Shown here in pieces: positions 23,496-33,600 of a stretch of DNA of 64,000 nucleotides (within the stretch, counting starts at the first letter, position 1; each line of letters starts with the position of its first letter). The notes beneath the pieces were generated by a model. The model worked only from the letters and a program-made list of their open reading frames with translations, made no database searches and had not been told where the DNA came from. The DNA is from Vibrio hepatarius (GTDB lineage Bacteria > Pseudomonadota > Gammaproteobacteria > Enterobacterales > Vibrionaceae), in the NCBI RefSeq assembly GCF_018860525.1, contig NZ_JAHKPM010000010.1:29726-93725 (forward strand), read 5' to 3'. A program made the translations under genes and the position numbers.

Positions 23496-24734
23496 TTAAT
23501 ACGGTTCAAATATTGTTTTGTTTTTAACCAGAACACTCTTTATGTAGTCGAAAACAGACACCGTTCCCCCTACAGCAAACAAGTTAACCTCTGTCCCCTC
23601 AGAGAGAGGAATGTTTTCAGAAGGCGTAATGCTTACCTTGTAGTAACGTGAGTCATCATTTTTTCGGTCATCCTCAAAACTGTCTTCAGAGATTCGAGTG
23701 ATGGTGCCACTAAATGTAGTTTTCGCCGACGCGAGCGAAGGCTGGATATTTACTTTCATCCCTAGGGATATGTCCCCACGGTATTTAGCGAGGAATTTTG
23801 CAGAAATCACGACATCAGACTGGTTCTTCTGTAATAGCATGATGGCTTCAGACTCCTCTAAGAAGTAATCGACACCAACGTTTTCTTCTAAAGAAAGGAC
23901 GACCCCATCGATAGGCGAATGTATGGTAGAGCGATCAATCTTGAGTTTAGCTAGAGCCAGCTCATTAGAGTTGAGTGCCAGTTCATCATGTATGTCGTAT
24001 AGCTTATCGGTCATCCTAACCAATCTTTCTGATAGCTCATTGAATATGGCTGACTTCTTACTATTGACGTCAATTTGAAGCTTAGTAACCCCAGACTCGT
24101 TTTCATTGAAGGTCTGAAGCATACTATTTAGCTCTCTTTTGGCATCTTCAACCTGAAGTGCAGTCGCGCCATGTTTTTCTAGTCGGCGAATCTTCGATTT
24201 AGTAATGTTGATACTATCGCGGATCATCTTGGCTTCTTCTTTCTTTGCCGTCACGAGAGCAGATATATCTCTCTTATAAGCAAAGTAGTCTTTCGCCTTC
24301 CACTGATAGCTCTTAATCACCCCTACGAAGTCACGCTTAACTTTATCGCTAGCCTCACAACCATCTATAACAGCCTCAATAAGCTTTTCATCTTCATTCT
24401 CAAGGGTATCCATGAGTAGACGGGTAGCACATATATCGAGTTCTGTTCTCTCTAGCTGACTTTGGAGGTTGTTTCCATTTTTCATCAAGCTTTGCGACTT
24501 ATAGATAACATCGTGGTTATCAAAGGCGATCAGGGGATCGCCATCTTTTACTTCAGAGCCAGAGGAAACGTAGGTTTCCTTAACGTTTCCTGTGCTGTGA
24601 CTCTTAATTTGGAGCGTGTTGTTCTTACCGTCTACGAACCCGCGCCCCGGAGATACCAATTCAATTTCGCTTAACCCAATTCCTATGAGTGAACAAATTG
24701 TCAAAGGTACGAAAACCTTAGAGTTAAAGGTCAT
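23496..24734 (-). CDS. T1SS periplasmic adaptor (HlyD/SiiD-like), 412 aa
   Basis: Membrane-fusion protein bridging the ABC exporter and the outer-membrane channel. An N-terminal anchor helix (about 7-25) is followed by a half-lipoyl motif with GRGFVDGKNN and VSSGSEVKDGDPLIAFDN (about 30-75). A long alpha-helical hairpin runs to about 260, then the second half-lipoyl SPIDGVVLSLEENVG, and a beta-barrel/membrane-proximal C-terminus (GTVSVFDYIKSVL). The ATG shares bases with the stop region of the TolC-like gene, so translation is coupled. Length is normal for the family. Confidence 0.88.
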   Translation of the reverse strand: MTFNSKVFVPLTICSLIGIGLSEIELVSPGRGFVDGKNNTLQIKSHSTGNVKETYVSSGSEVKDGDPLIAFDNHDVIYKSQSLMKNGNNLQSQLERTELDICATRLLMDTLENEDEKLIEAVIDGCEASDKVKRDFVGVIKSYQWKAKDYFAYKRDISALVTAKKEEAKMIRDSINITKSKIRRLEKHGATALQVEDAKRELNSMLQTFNENESGVTKLQIDVNSKKSAIFNELSERLVRMTDKLYDIHDELALNSNELALAKLKIDRSTIHSPIDGVVLSLEENVGVDYFLEESEAIMLLQKNQSDVVISAKFLAKYRGDISLGMKVNIQPSLASAKTTFSGTITRISEDSFEDDRKNDDSRYYKVSITPSENIPLSEGTEVNLFAVGGTVSVFDYIKSVLVKNKTIFEPY

Positions 24735-25969
24735 TAAATCTCACCTATGAGGACATCGATAGACAGCATAGTGTTTACCAGAGTCGCCTCAGTATCAGTC
24801 TTCTGTTGGATAGCTAGGTAGTATCCGTTCCATGCTTGGATAAGCTCGTACAGAGACGTTACGTTGATTTGGTATTCGTTTTGGCGCTCTTTGATAAGGT
24901 CTTTCTTGATCTTGATAGAGTCTTGCTGTGAATCAAGAAGGCGACGGTTACTATCAAGGATAGAAAGTTGAGACTCTAAGCTGAGTTTCATGTCTTCACG
25001 CATTTGGTCTAGCAGGTATTGCTCAGACATGTATTGCGAGGTTGCTGTCTTTTCTTTCCAGTAGTTAGTTGGGTTAAAGATATCCATGGTGACCATGATA
25101 CCCACTTCACTATCGGTTCGGTTAAAGGTTAGGTCTTCTGCCTTGGTCTTCGCGTATAGGTCTACGCTAATCCAGTTATCCGCAGTATCGATAGACTTAT
25201 TGGCAGCCTGCACCTCTAGCGCTTTCTTACGTAGAGATTTGTTGTTATTGAGGTCACCAATTTTGGTTTTTCCAATTAATGCATCCACAGCAGCAATATC
25301 CATCTTCATATCTTCTGGATAAGGTATACCAGACACCTGCTCTAAGTTAAGGCGAAGCTGTTTGATTTTAAGCTTGGTCGCTAGGATGGCGTTTTCCATA
25401 TCAGTGATAAGTACTTCCGCGGTAGTGCGGTCAGAGACTTTAGCAAGACCACCCTTTACCTTGTTACGAATGTCAGCATCAATTTTCTTTGCTGTCCTCA
25501 AGATGTCTTCACCTTCACGAATTAAGCTCTCGTATAGGAAGATGTTGTACACAGAGGTAGTTACTTGAGCACGGATATTACTTTTCTCGATCTCTACATT
25601 CATACCTGATGCGTCAGCTTTTGACTCAAGCATGCTGTATACGTCTGAATGGTTGTCGCGCCAGATATTACTACGCAGATTCACATTAGACTCATGACCA
25701 CGGTTATCCCATGGGTCGATACCCACTTCGTCACTACCATCTTCCATGTGTGTCTTTGTGGTGTGATCAATTTTGAAACTTGGTAGGTAGTACTTATCCT
25801 CTTGCTCAAGTCGGATTTTCTCAACATCGTGCTGAGACATCAGTGACTTGATTAGGTAAGAATTACCAATGGATTGGTCGATGTAGTCGTTTAGTGACGT
25901 TTCGGCGAGTGCAGTGCCTGAATTTAGGCAAAAAAGAGCGACAGATGCCGCTAAAACTTTAATTTTCAT
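24734..25969 (-). CDS. TolC-like outer-membrane channel (SiiC-like), 411 aa
   Basis: A signal peptide (residues 1-22, ending ALA) is followed by long helical hairpins with heptad-rich stretches (for example AKKIDADIRNKVKGG and SQQDSIKIKKDLIKERQNEY). Two internally repeated halves, as in TolC/OEP proteins, are visible: TTSVYNIFLYESLIREGEDI and the later LLDSQQDSI segment. Membrane strands lie at about 250-290. It starts a transcription unit, since a terminator (26027-26055) separates it from the MotA-like gene. It forms the outer part of the export channel. Confidence 0.85.
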   Translation of the reverse strand: MKIKVLAASVALFCLNSGTALAETSLNDYIDQSIGNSYLIKSLMSQHDVEKIRLEQEDKYYLPSFKIDHTTKTHMEDGSDEVGIDPWDNRGHESNVNLRSNIWRDNHSDVYSMLESKADASGMNVEIEKSNIRAQVTTSVYNIFLYESLIREGEDILRTAKKIDADIRNKVKGGLAKVSDRTTAEVLITDMENAILATKLKIKQLRLNLEQVSGIPYPEDMKMDIAAVDALIGKTKIGDLNNNKSLRKKALEVQAANKSIDTADNWISVDLYAKTKAEDLTFNRTDSEVGIMVTMDIFNPTNYWKEKTATSQYMSEQYLLDQMREDMKLSLESQLSILDSNRRLLDSQQDSIKIKKDLIKERQNEYQINVTSLYELIQAWNGYYLAIQQKTDTEATLVNTMLSIDVLIGEI

Positions 25970-26026
25970 TAATACTATAACCCTTGGCTTTCAGTAAATT
26001 CACTAAGATTGTTATGAAAAATACAA

Positions 26027-26055
26027 AAAAAAGGAAGTCAATGACCTCCTTTTTT
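26027..26055 (-). terminator. Terminator between the channel-protein gene and the TolC-like gene
   Basis: Minus strand GGAGGTCA-T-TGACTTCC flanked by A-rich and T-rich arms (TTTTTTTT). It may reduce readthrough from the proton-channel genes into the export genes. Confidence 0.8.
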
Positions 26056-26075
26056 ATCGAATTCTGGTGACTTTT

Positions 26076-26999
26076 TTAAGACTTTATTGAAAGTAAACCG
26101 CCTGCTATTGCTCCTATTGCTTCCTGCATTTTTGAAGCATTGGCCTTTTGAGTGCCACTGAGGTTGTCCGTTGCCTCGTTAATCTTGGTCAACTTCTCGT
26201 AACTACCCGCCTCAAACTTCAAGATAGCGTCTTGGCTCTTCTGAATCTTTGAAATATCAGCTTTGAAGTTGTTGAAGGCAGTCATCATTGACTCATTAAG
26301 TTCACCCTGTGAGTTAATGCTTGATGCCAGTTTACCTGACGCCTCAGTAAGAGCTTTAACCTGTAGGGTGTTACTGATAACGATAGATGCCAGCTCTTTA
26401 CGATCTATTTGAGACTTAATGATTCGACCCATGTAACGACGAAGCTTGTTATTCTCTTCCTCCATGGCCTTCAGCTTCTCTAGCATAACCTCATCAGTTA
26501 CTACTTCAGATTTATCAGATTTATCAGATTTATCAAAGTACATCTTGAAGTACACTGACGCGCAGAAAATCATTACAGAGGCTGCAACACCCATTACCGA
26601 TGTTAAGAAGGCAAAAGACATTGCATTGAGTGACTCACCGATAGCGGTCATGATAAGAGCAATCTGCTCATCAATACTGCCACCTTCACCACCGATAGCC
26701 CCCGCAATATTCTCAATCATCTGAGTCAGACCAACGAACGTACCAATCAGACCCAAAGAAACCACGGTGTTACCACAGGTTTGGCTGACAGAGCACATGC
26801 GCTCAAAAGAAACACGATCTCTCATGCCTCTAATTTGGTAAATGAGGAACTGTAAAGGTGGGTATGCCGCTACGGCTAAACAGCCAACTGTGATTTCTGT
26901 TGCCAACGAGTACGACATCGAAACGAGACTGTGTACCGCTGGGACGAAGAAGAATGAGGCTATGACAGCCGCATAAATTAAATATCCAATATAATGCAT
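26076..26999 (-). CDS. MotA/TolQ/ExbB-like proton-channel protein (SiiB-like), 307 aa
   Basis: Four membrane segments: about 5-23, 34-54, 79-98 and 127-151. Helices 3 and 4 carry the family signature VVSLGLIGTFVGLTQMI and a small-residue-rich AMSFAFLTSVMGVAASVMIF, which line the ion path in MotA/TolQ/ExbB. A tandem DKS tripeptide repeat (156-164) follows, then a helical cytoplasmic tail of about 140 residues (EKLKAMEEENNKLRRYMG). By analogy with SPI-4 SiiB it would pair with the 159-aa protein to harvest the proton gradient for adhesin control. ZorA-type defence proteins also have a MotA domain plus a tail, but no Zorya partners are present. Confidence 0.78.
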   Translation of the reverse strand: MHYIGYLIYAAVIASFFFVPAVHSLVSMSYSLATEITVGCLAVAAYPPLQFLIYQIRGMRDRVSFERMCSVSQTCGNTVVSLGLIGTFVGLTQMIENIAGAIGGEGGSIDEQIALIMTAIGESLNAMSFAFLTSVMGVAASVMIFCASVYFKMYFDKSDKSDKSEVVTDEVMLEKLKAMEEENNKLRRYMGRIIKSQIDRKELASIVISNTLQVKALTEASGKLASSINSQGELNESMMTAFNNFKADISKIQKSQDAILKFEAGSYEKLTKINEATDNLSGTQKANASKMQEAIGAIAGGLLSIKS

Positions 27000-27133
27000 T
27001 TTGTGTAATTTTTTTGTTTATCTTTATAGACTTAATCTCCTTGAAAAAATATTTAAACGTATCGTTCTTGTATTTGGTTTTCAGCAACCTTGATTAATTA
27101 AGTTAATATATTGCCCCTGTTTTTATCATTTAA

Positions 27134-27613
27134 CTATTCTGGTTTTATAGGTTGAACATCTATAAAGTAGAAGTTAAATCCACTTGATAACTCAAGCTCA
27201 TAATCCATCCCATTTTTTAGCATGAAAGGGACCATTTTAATTGCATTGCTCAATGCTCTTCTTTGAGACCGTTGCTGGCTTACATCAATTGCAGGATAGT
27301 TAGAAACAACCTTAAAAGCCTCACACTCCCCGCAAAGCGCCTTCACGCTATTCAGGTAGTTAGTGATAACCTCAGCGTCTTGCTCGCTATCAAAACTCTT
27401 AAAGAACTGTAACTTTCCTTCCTCAACAGATATATGACCGAACTCCATATCCAATTCGCGCTTTATATATTCCTGTTCACCAATTTTCTGAATCTCAATT
27501 TGTTTTGAAACAGCAACAACTGACGCAAGTATGAAGAAACAAATAAGCAATACAATAACAGCTAATGTCGCGGACAAAGCATCCGCCATTGGCGCTAAAG
27601 TATCGTCATCCAT
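27134..27613 (-). CDS. MotB/TolR-like protein (SiiA-like), 159 aa
   Basis: One N-terminal helix (about 13-35, ALSATLAVIVLLICFFILA) is preceded by MADALS with Asp11 positioned where proton-binding Asp residues sit in MotB, TolR and SiiA. The periplasmic part (40-159) is small and contains a Cys pair (CGEC). Its AIDVSQQRSQRRALSNAIKMV segment resembles the OmpA-like peptidoglycan-binding helix. It lies between the giant adhesin and the MotA-like gene, as expected for the two channel partners. A strong terminator separates it from the adhesin. Confidence 0.7.
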   Translation of the reverse strand: MDDDTLAPMADALSATLAVIVLLICFFILASVVAVSKQIEIQKIGEQEYIKRELDMEFGHISVEEGKLQFFKSFDSEQDAEVITNYLNSVKALCGECEAFKVVSNYPAIDVSQQRSQRRALSNAIKMVPFMLKNGMDYELELSSGFNFYFIDVQPIKPE

Positions 27614-27639
27614 TTTTACTTATTTTATATGAGAGTATA

Positions 27640-27677
27640 AAAAAAAGCGGGTGGACTACAAATCCAACCCGCTTTTA
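27640..27677 (-). terminator. Terminator after the giant adhesin gene
   Basis: Minus strand AAGCGGGTTGGA-loop-TCCACCCGC followed by eight T. A strong stem between the adhesin and the channel genes; downstream genes need readthrough or their own promoter. A weaker copy of the 16-bp motif (27102-27117, GGGGCAATATATTAAC on the minus strand) lies upstream of the MotA-like gene. Confidence 0.85.
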
Positions 27678-27698
27678 ATTTAATGTTTTTTATAGATG

Positions 27699-30600
27699 TT
27701 AATACATTGTGTCATCCATTGGTTCCTCGGTTTCATAACCACCAGATACCGTTGCCATATTTGGCTCACTGGATTCTGGAGCTGTCGCCGTACCCGTATC
27801 AACGGTTTCTTTCACTAACTTACCATCCTCGGTCATTTGAATAGAAACGTCGGTTGCATCCGCGCTAACAGGTGCAGACCAAGCGCCAGTCTCACTCGAC
27901 ATTACGCTCGACTCAATACCATCAGCCGTGATAAACACCTCCGTATCATGGTCAGCAAAACCTGAAAGCAACAACTCATCATTCGATTGCGTTACTTCGA
28001 TTGCTGAACCTTCCTCCACTGGTTGCTCAGGAGCAGTTACAGTCATCGAACCTTGCTGCACAACAGCGCTATCACCTTGAAGGTCAGTTTTTGATACCGA
28101 GTAAGTGTAAGAACCCACCTCCAATGTTTCTGTAATAGCGACACTCCAGTTACCTTCAAAATCAACTTCAGCGCTGTAGTAAGTTTGCGACGCATCTTGA
28201 ATCGACAATTCGATGATCTCACCGAAATCGCCTGTACCACTCACGACACCTTCTCCGCTTACAAAGCTAACATCAGAGTCCATTGGGTCAGCTGTTGTTG
28301 TTTCTGGAGCAACTGGGGCTGCTGTGGAATCCACCGTTACCATTCCGTAACCAACTTGCGCAGTGTTACCCGCTCGGTCTGTCATCTCAATCTCGTACAC
28401 GTACTGATTGTCAGCAAGAGTATCAGACACTTCGAGTGACCAGTTTCCGTCTTCTCCGACAACAGCAGAGTATGGTTTGCTTGAAATAGTGATTGTCACC
28501 GTTGCACCAACCTCACCAGTACCCGAAAAAATAGGGCGTCCGTTGATAATTGTGTCTCCGCCAGCGAATTCATTCGCGCTCGCATCTAACAGACCTGCAC
28601 CTTCAGGTGGAGTCACATCAATTTCAAACTCAAATGTTTCCTCGGTTACCGCGCCAGACTCTGTTTCAGCTCGTACAGTAACAACTTGGTTTCCTTCTGG
28701 AAGACCTTCTGGAAGAAGGATTTTCCAAGTCCCATCAGGGAACACATGGAAGTCTGTACCACTTTCATAGGTTACTGAACCAATTGTGATCGTTAACTTG
28801 CTGGATTCCATATCAATGCGACCAGAAAGCTCAGGTTGCACTGTACTTGTCACTAAAGTGCCATCAATGTCGTTACCACCTTGAATTGCCATATCCGTGA
28901 AGATTGGCTTGGTTGCATCAATTGTTACTGTGTAAGACTTAGTTGTTGCATTACCATATTGGTCTTTCGCCACTACTTCGTAAGTGTACTCACGATCTTC
29001 CAACTCTACAGGCACGGTAAATGACCATGTGCCATCGGCATTGAGATCAAAGTGCTCTCCACTCTTATAAGTCACATCACCGATAGTGAATGTCACTTCA
29101 GATGCACCCGCCTCAACTTTACCGCTGAATGTTGGTGTTCTTGTTGCTGTAAGACCATCAGCACCATTTGCGCCAGTATCTGTATCAAGCTGAACTGATT
29201 CAATTGCTGGTGGCGTAGAGTCAATTCTAAACATGTCGTAGTCGATTTGAGTCTTGTTACCCGCTGCATCGAACATTTCTATGAAGTACAGGTACTTGTC
29301 ATCTGGAAGTACGTCTGGCACCTCTAGCACCCATTTGCCGTCATTTCCAGCAACAGACTTGTATACTCGGTTACCGATGTTGACGTGAACTGTTGCTCCC
29401 ACTTCACAGTCTCCAGAGAATACTGGGCTACTGTTCGTGATCACGCCTTCAGCTCCGAATGAGTTATCCGTTGCATCTAGCGCCCCAGTACCCTGAGGTG
29501 GAGTCACATCAATCTCAAAATAAATGGTTTCATCATTTACCATACCTGATGCACTCTCAGCTCTTATTTGAACTGAATGCTCGCCCTCACCAAGCCCTTC
29601 AGGTAACTCTATTTTCCAAGTTCCATCAGCCATGATCAGGAAGTCTTTTCCGCTCTCGAATGTGACTGAACCAATTGTGATAAAGACCTTAACCAAGTTG
29701 CTATCAATTCGACCTGAAAGCTCTGGGCGTTCATTATTTGTCACTATGCTACCACCCGCATCATTGCCTCCTTCGATAGCAATATCCGAAATAACAGGTG
29801 CTTGGCTTTGAATAACGACTTTGTCATTCATTGAAGACTCGTTACCAACAGCATCACTCACTGTTACTTTATAGATATGCTCACCGTCAGGAAGCTCTAC
29901 AGGCACGGTGAATGACCATGTACCATCTTCACGAAGAACAAAGTGCTCGCCGCTCTTATAAGTCACACCACCGATGGTTAATGTAACTTCACTCGAACCA
30001 GCCTCAACCTTGCCGCTGAAAGTAGGCGACTTAATCGAAGTCACACCATCATTTGGGTCAGAGCCTGTATCAATATCTAGCTCAACGTCCTCGATTACTG
30101 GTGGCGTTTTATCAACACTAATAGTCGTTGTGATTTCTTTCTCTCCCCAATCCGAAGAAGCAATAACCTTCACAGAGTACTGACCATCAGCAAGAGCTGA
30201 TAGATTGATAGACCAAGTGCCATCAGAGTTAACCGCAGCGTATCTAACAATTACGTTGCCGTGTTCATCTGTGATTACGATTCGAAGTGAGTTACCAGCA
30301 TCACCTTTACCCGTTAAAGGATTATCGGTTGGATTGAAGGCACCACCTTCCTCGACATCAACAGTCAAGTTATCAATTAAGTCTACGACTAGCTTGTTAT
30401 CAGGGTTATCAGATAGATTCACCTCATTACCAGCACGGTCTTTTGAGTTTACATTGAAGTTGAAGCTCCCATTTTCTGTAATTGGCAAATCAATAGACCA
30501 CTTAGCACTAGTGCTTACCTTCGTTGTGTACTCAACGCCGTTGAGAGTAACAGTGATACTCGCATGAGGTTCACCAAATCCTGTTACTTTTGTTGCAGTC

Positions 30601-33600
30601 CAGTTGCCCTCTGCATCTGTTACTTTATCAAGATCAGATACCGTCATTACTTCGTTAACAGTATCGACGATGATAGTTCCGCGCTGTTCAATCCATCTAC
30701 CAGATTTTTCCCAGTAGATGATTCGGTATGAGTAAGTACCGTCTGGTACATCCTGATCAGGAACAATAGACCAAGAACCGCCTGACACAACTCCTTTAAA
30801 AGTTAGCTCTGTATCCCCGTAAAAGTTAACTTGGATGCGGTTACCATTGTCAGCATCGTTTGTACCACTAAACGTAGGTCTAGAGGTCGCTACCACCCAG
30901 TTTTTAGGATCACCACTCACATCGTCATCGTTGTTTAGTGTCCATTCAGACACCGAGTCTACGTCAAGTTTAATGCTTGACTCAGTAGTATTCCCCGCCA
31001 AGTCGCTCACATACACTTTAGCGTCGTAAACACCGTCTTTGAGGTTTAACGTGATGTTAAAGTTACCGTTCTTGTCACTAACACCAACGTACGCTTGACC
31101 GTTAATCACAACCTTAATTTCAGCACCTTTTTCTTTGCCTGCAAGAACACCACGTATTTGGTTATCTTGCGAAGCTAAGTACCAAGTGTCGCCATGAAGT
31201 AAACCGCCCCAAGCTCCAGACCACCCGTGAATGGATTCAATTGCAACAGAGTTATCGATAACAAGATCTTTCTCCTCTACAAAGGCTTCGTTGCCCGTTG
31301 AGTCAACGATTTTTATCTGATAGCTATATACGCCGTCATTTAGTGGCTGATCAGCAGGCACAACGACTTCCCAAACACCGTTTTTAGCAACGGTAGTTGT
31401 GTAAGTTCTAATAACCGTGCCTGAAGCATCTCTTATCTCCACAGTGATTTCACCACTAGCTTCACCATTACCTTTGAAGGCTGGAGTTCTGTTTTGAGTG
31501 ATTCCATCTGTGCTTAAAGCACCTGTGTCCGTTGTTTCGTCAAGCGCACCTTCTACGAAAGTACCCGTGTTGATGGTTACAACGTCGTTGACATTTTCAG
31601 AACGGTTTCCTGCTTTGTCAGTAGCATAAACATGGTACTCAACTGCGCCATCAGGGAAGCTAGGCATCTCGACACCTGAGAACTCCCACTGCCCATTAGA
31701 AGCGACCTTATTAGAGAATGTCTCTTCGTCGATCACTAACACAACAGTTGCACCTACTTCACCAGAACCTGAAATTTTCGGTTTATCCGTTGTCACCTCA
31801 CTAGAGTTGTACTTATTAAGGTTTACAACAGGAGGAGTCGTATCGACATTGAATCGGTAAGTAAAGTCACCTGAATTCCCTGCCTTATCCGTAGCTGATA
31901 GCGTTACCGCGTAACCGCCATCACTAAGACCCTCAGAGATATAATTTCCTATATTTAATGTCCATTTACCTTCAGTGTCAGCCTGAATTCTTCCCAGTGA
32001 GAAGTTCGTTAACCCACCGCCTGAGATAGTCGCAATGATAGACAGGCCAGCTTCACCACTACCGCTAATAATAGGCTTGGTTTTGTTGGTCAAGTTATCC
32101 CCTTGCTCGCCAGAGTCAGACTCTTGAGCAAGTGTCGCCATACCATCAATCGTGGTATCTACCGTCACTTCTTCAGTGTAAGGATCACTCTTGTTTCCAG
32201 CAGTATCTTCAGCGACAAAGGTATAGGTATACTTCCCGTCTGAAATCTTATCTGGAACAACAAACTCCCAAGTTCCATCTGGATTAGGCGTAATATTGTA
32301 TGTTCTACCCGCAACAGTAAGGATAATATTAGTAGCACCACCTGAAGTCGTACCCGCAAAATCAAGATGACCTTTCTTATCTCCAGTCTGAACACCATTT
32401 GTGATCTTATCTGTTGGGTCGCCACTATCTGTGACAATACTACCCTCGACAGAAGGAGGGATTCTATCTACATCAAAATGACCATCAAAATGTCTACTTG
32501 TGTTCCCAGCCTTATCGACCGCTGTCACCTGATACGTATAGCGACCATCAGTAACAGAATCAGGAATAGTTAACGTCCATGTACCCGCAGCATTTGCTTT
32601 AGTTGTGTACGTTTTCGTTGAAACAGATCCCCCAAAGTTACCAGTTACATCAACTGTGATTACACTTGAGTCTTCCGCATCACCTGAAAGAATTGGGTTC
32701 TTCAAATTAGTGATGTTGTCACCTTTTTCGCCTGTATCAGAAGCAGAACTTAATCCAGCAGTAACATAGCTCGATGTATCAATAGTAAAGCTACCTTCGT
32801 CAGGAACTGCGTTACCCGCTTTATCGACAGCCATGATGCTCCATGTGTAGTCGTCATCATCGAGTTTTGAACCAACAGTGAAACTAAAGTCAGTGCCATC
32901 CACCTGCTTAAAGTCAGAGTACACGGTATCACCTGATGAGTTTTTAACCTCAAGGAATACTTGGTTACCTCTATCCGTAGTACCGCTAAATGTTGGGCGC
33001 TGAACATTCGTGATGCCATCAGAACTAGATGCACCTGAATCAGAACCTTCATCAAGTCTACCGTCAACATTATTTCGTGTATCAACAGTAATAGCGTGAC
33101 CACTGCTCTCGTTGGTGTTACCTGCTACGTCAACCGCATGTACCGTGTAAGTAAACTCACCTTCACCGATGTTGCTTAATTTAGCACTCCAAGAACCGTC
33201 TGGATTTATAACCGCATCGTAACTCTTAGAAGTACCATCGATTGTGATCCAAACTTTCGCCGTATCTGTGCTCGCGGAACCAACGATGGTTGGGTTTGCG
33301 ACATTCGTGATCCCATCAGTTTGATCAGAACCAGTATCATCTTCTGGTTTTAGCTTTATATCACTCATTTCTGGCTTGATAGTATCAACCTCAAAATGGA
33401 TTGATTTTACGCCCGTGTTACCCGCCTTGTCCGTTACTCGAACCTCAGCAGTATATGAACCATCTGGGATTAAGTCTGGAATCGTTACATACCAGTGACC
33501 AGTTGCATCAACCGCAGCGGTGTAGGTTTTATCTGAAAGAACCAGTACAACACTAGCGTTAATTTCAGCCTGACCATCAAAGCTTAGGTTTTGGTTAATG

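Noticed and set aside
26076..27613. Zorya-type phage defence (ZorA/ZorB)
   Set aside because: The MotA-like protein has a tail as ZorA does, but there are no ZorC/ZorD/ZorE helicase or nuclease genes and the pair is flanked by an adhesin and its exporter, so an SPI-4-like role fits better.
27699..28050. RTX calcium-binding repeats at the adhesin C-terminus
   Set aside because: I looked for GGxGxDxxx nonapeptides and found none.
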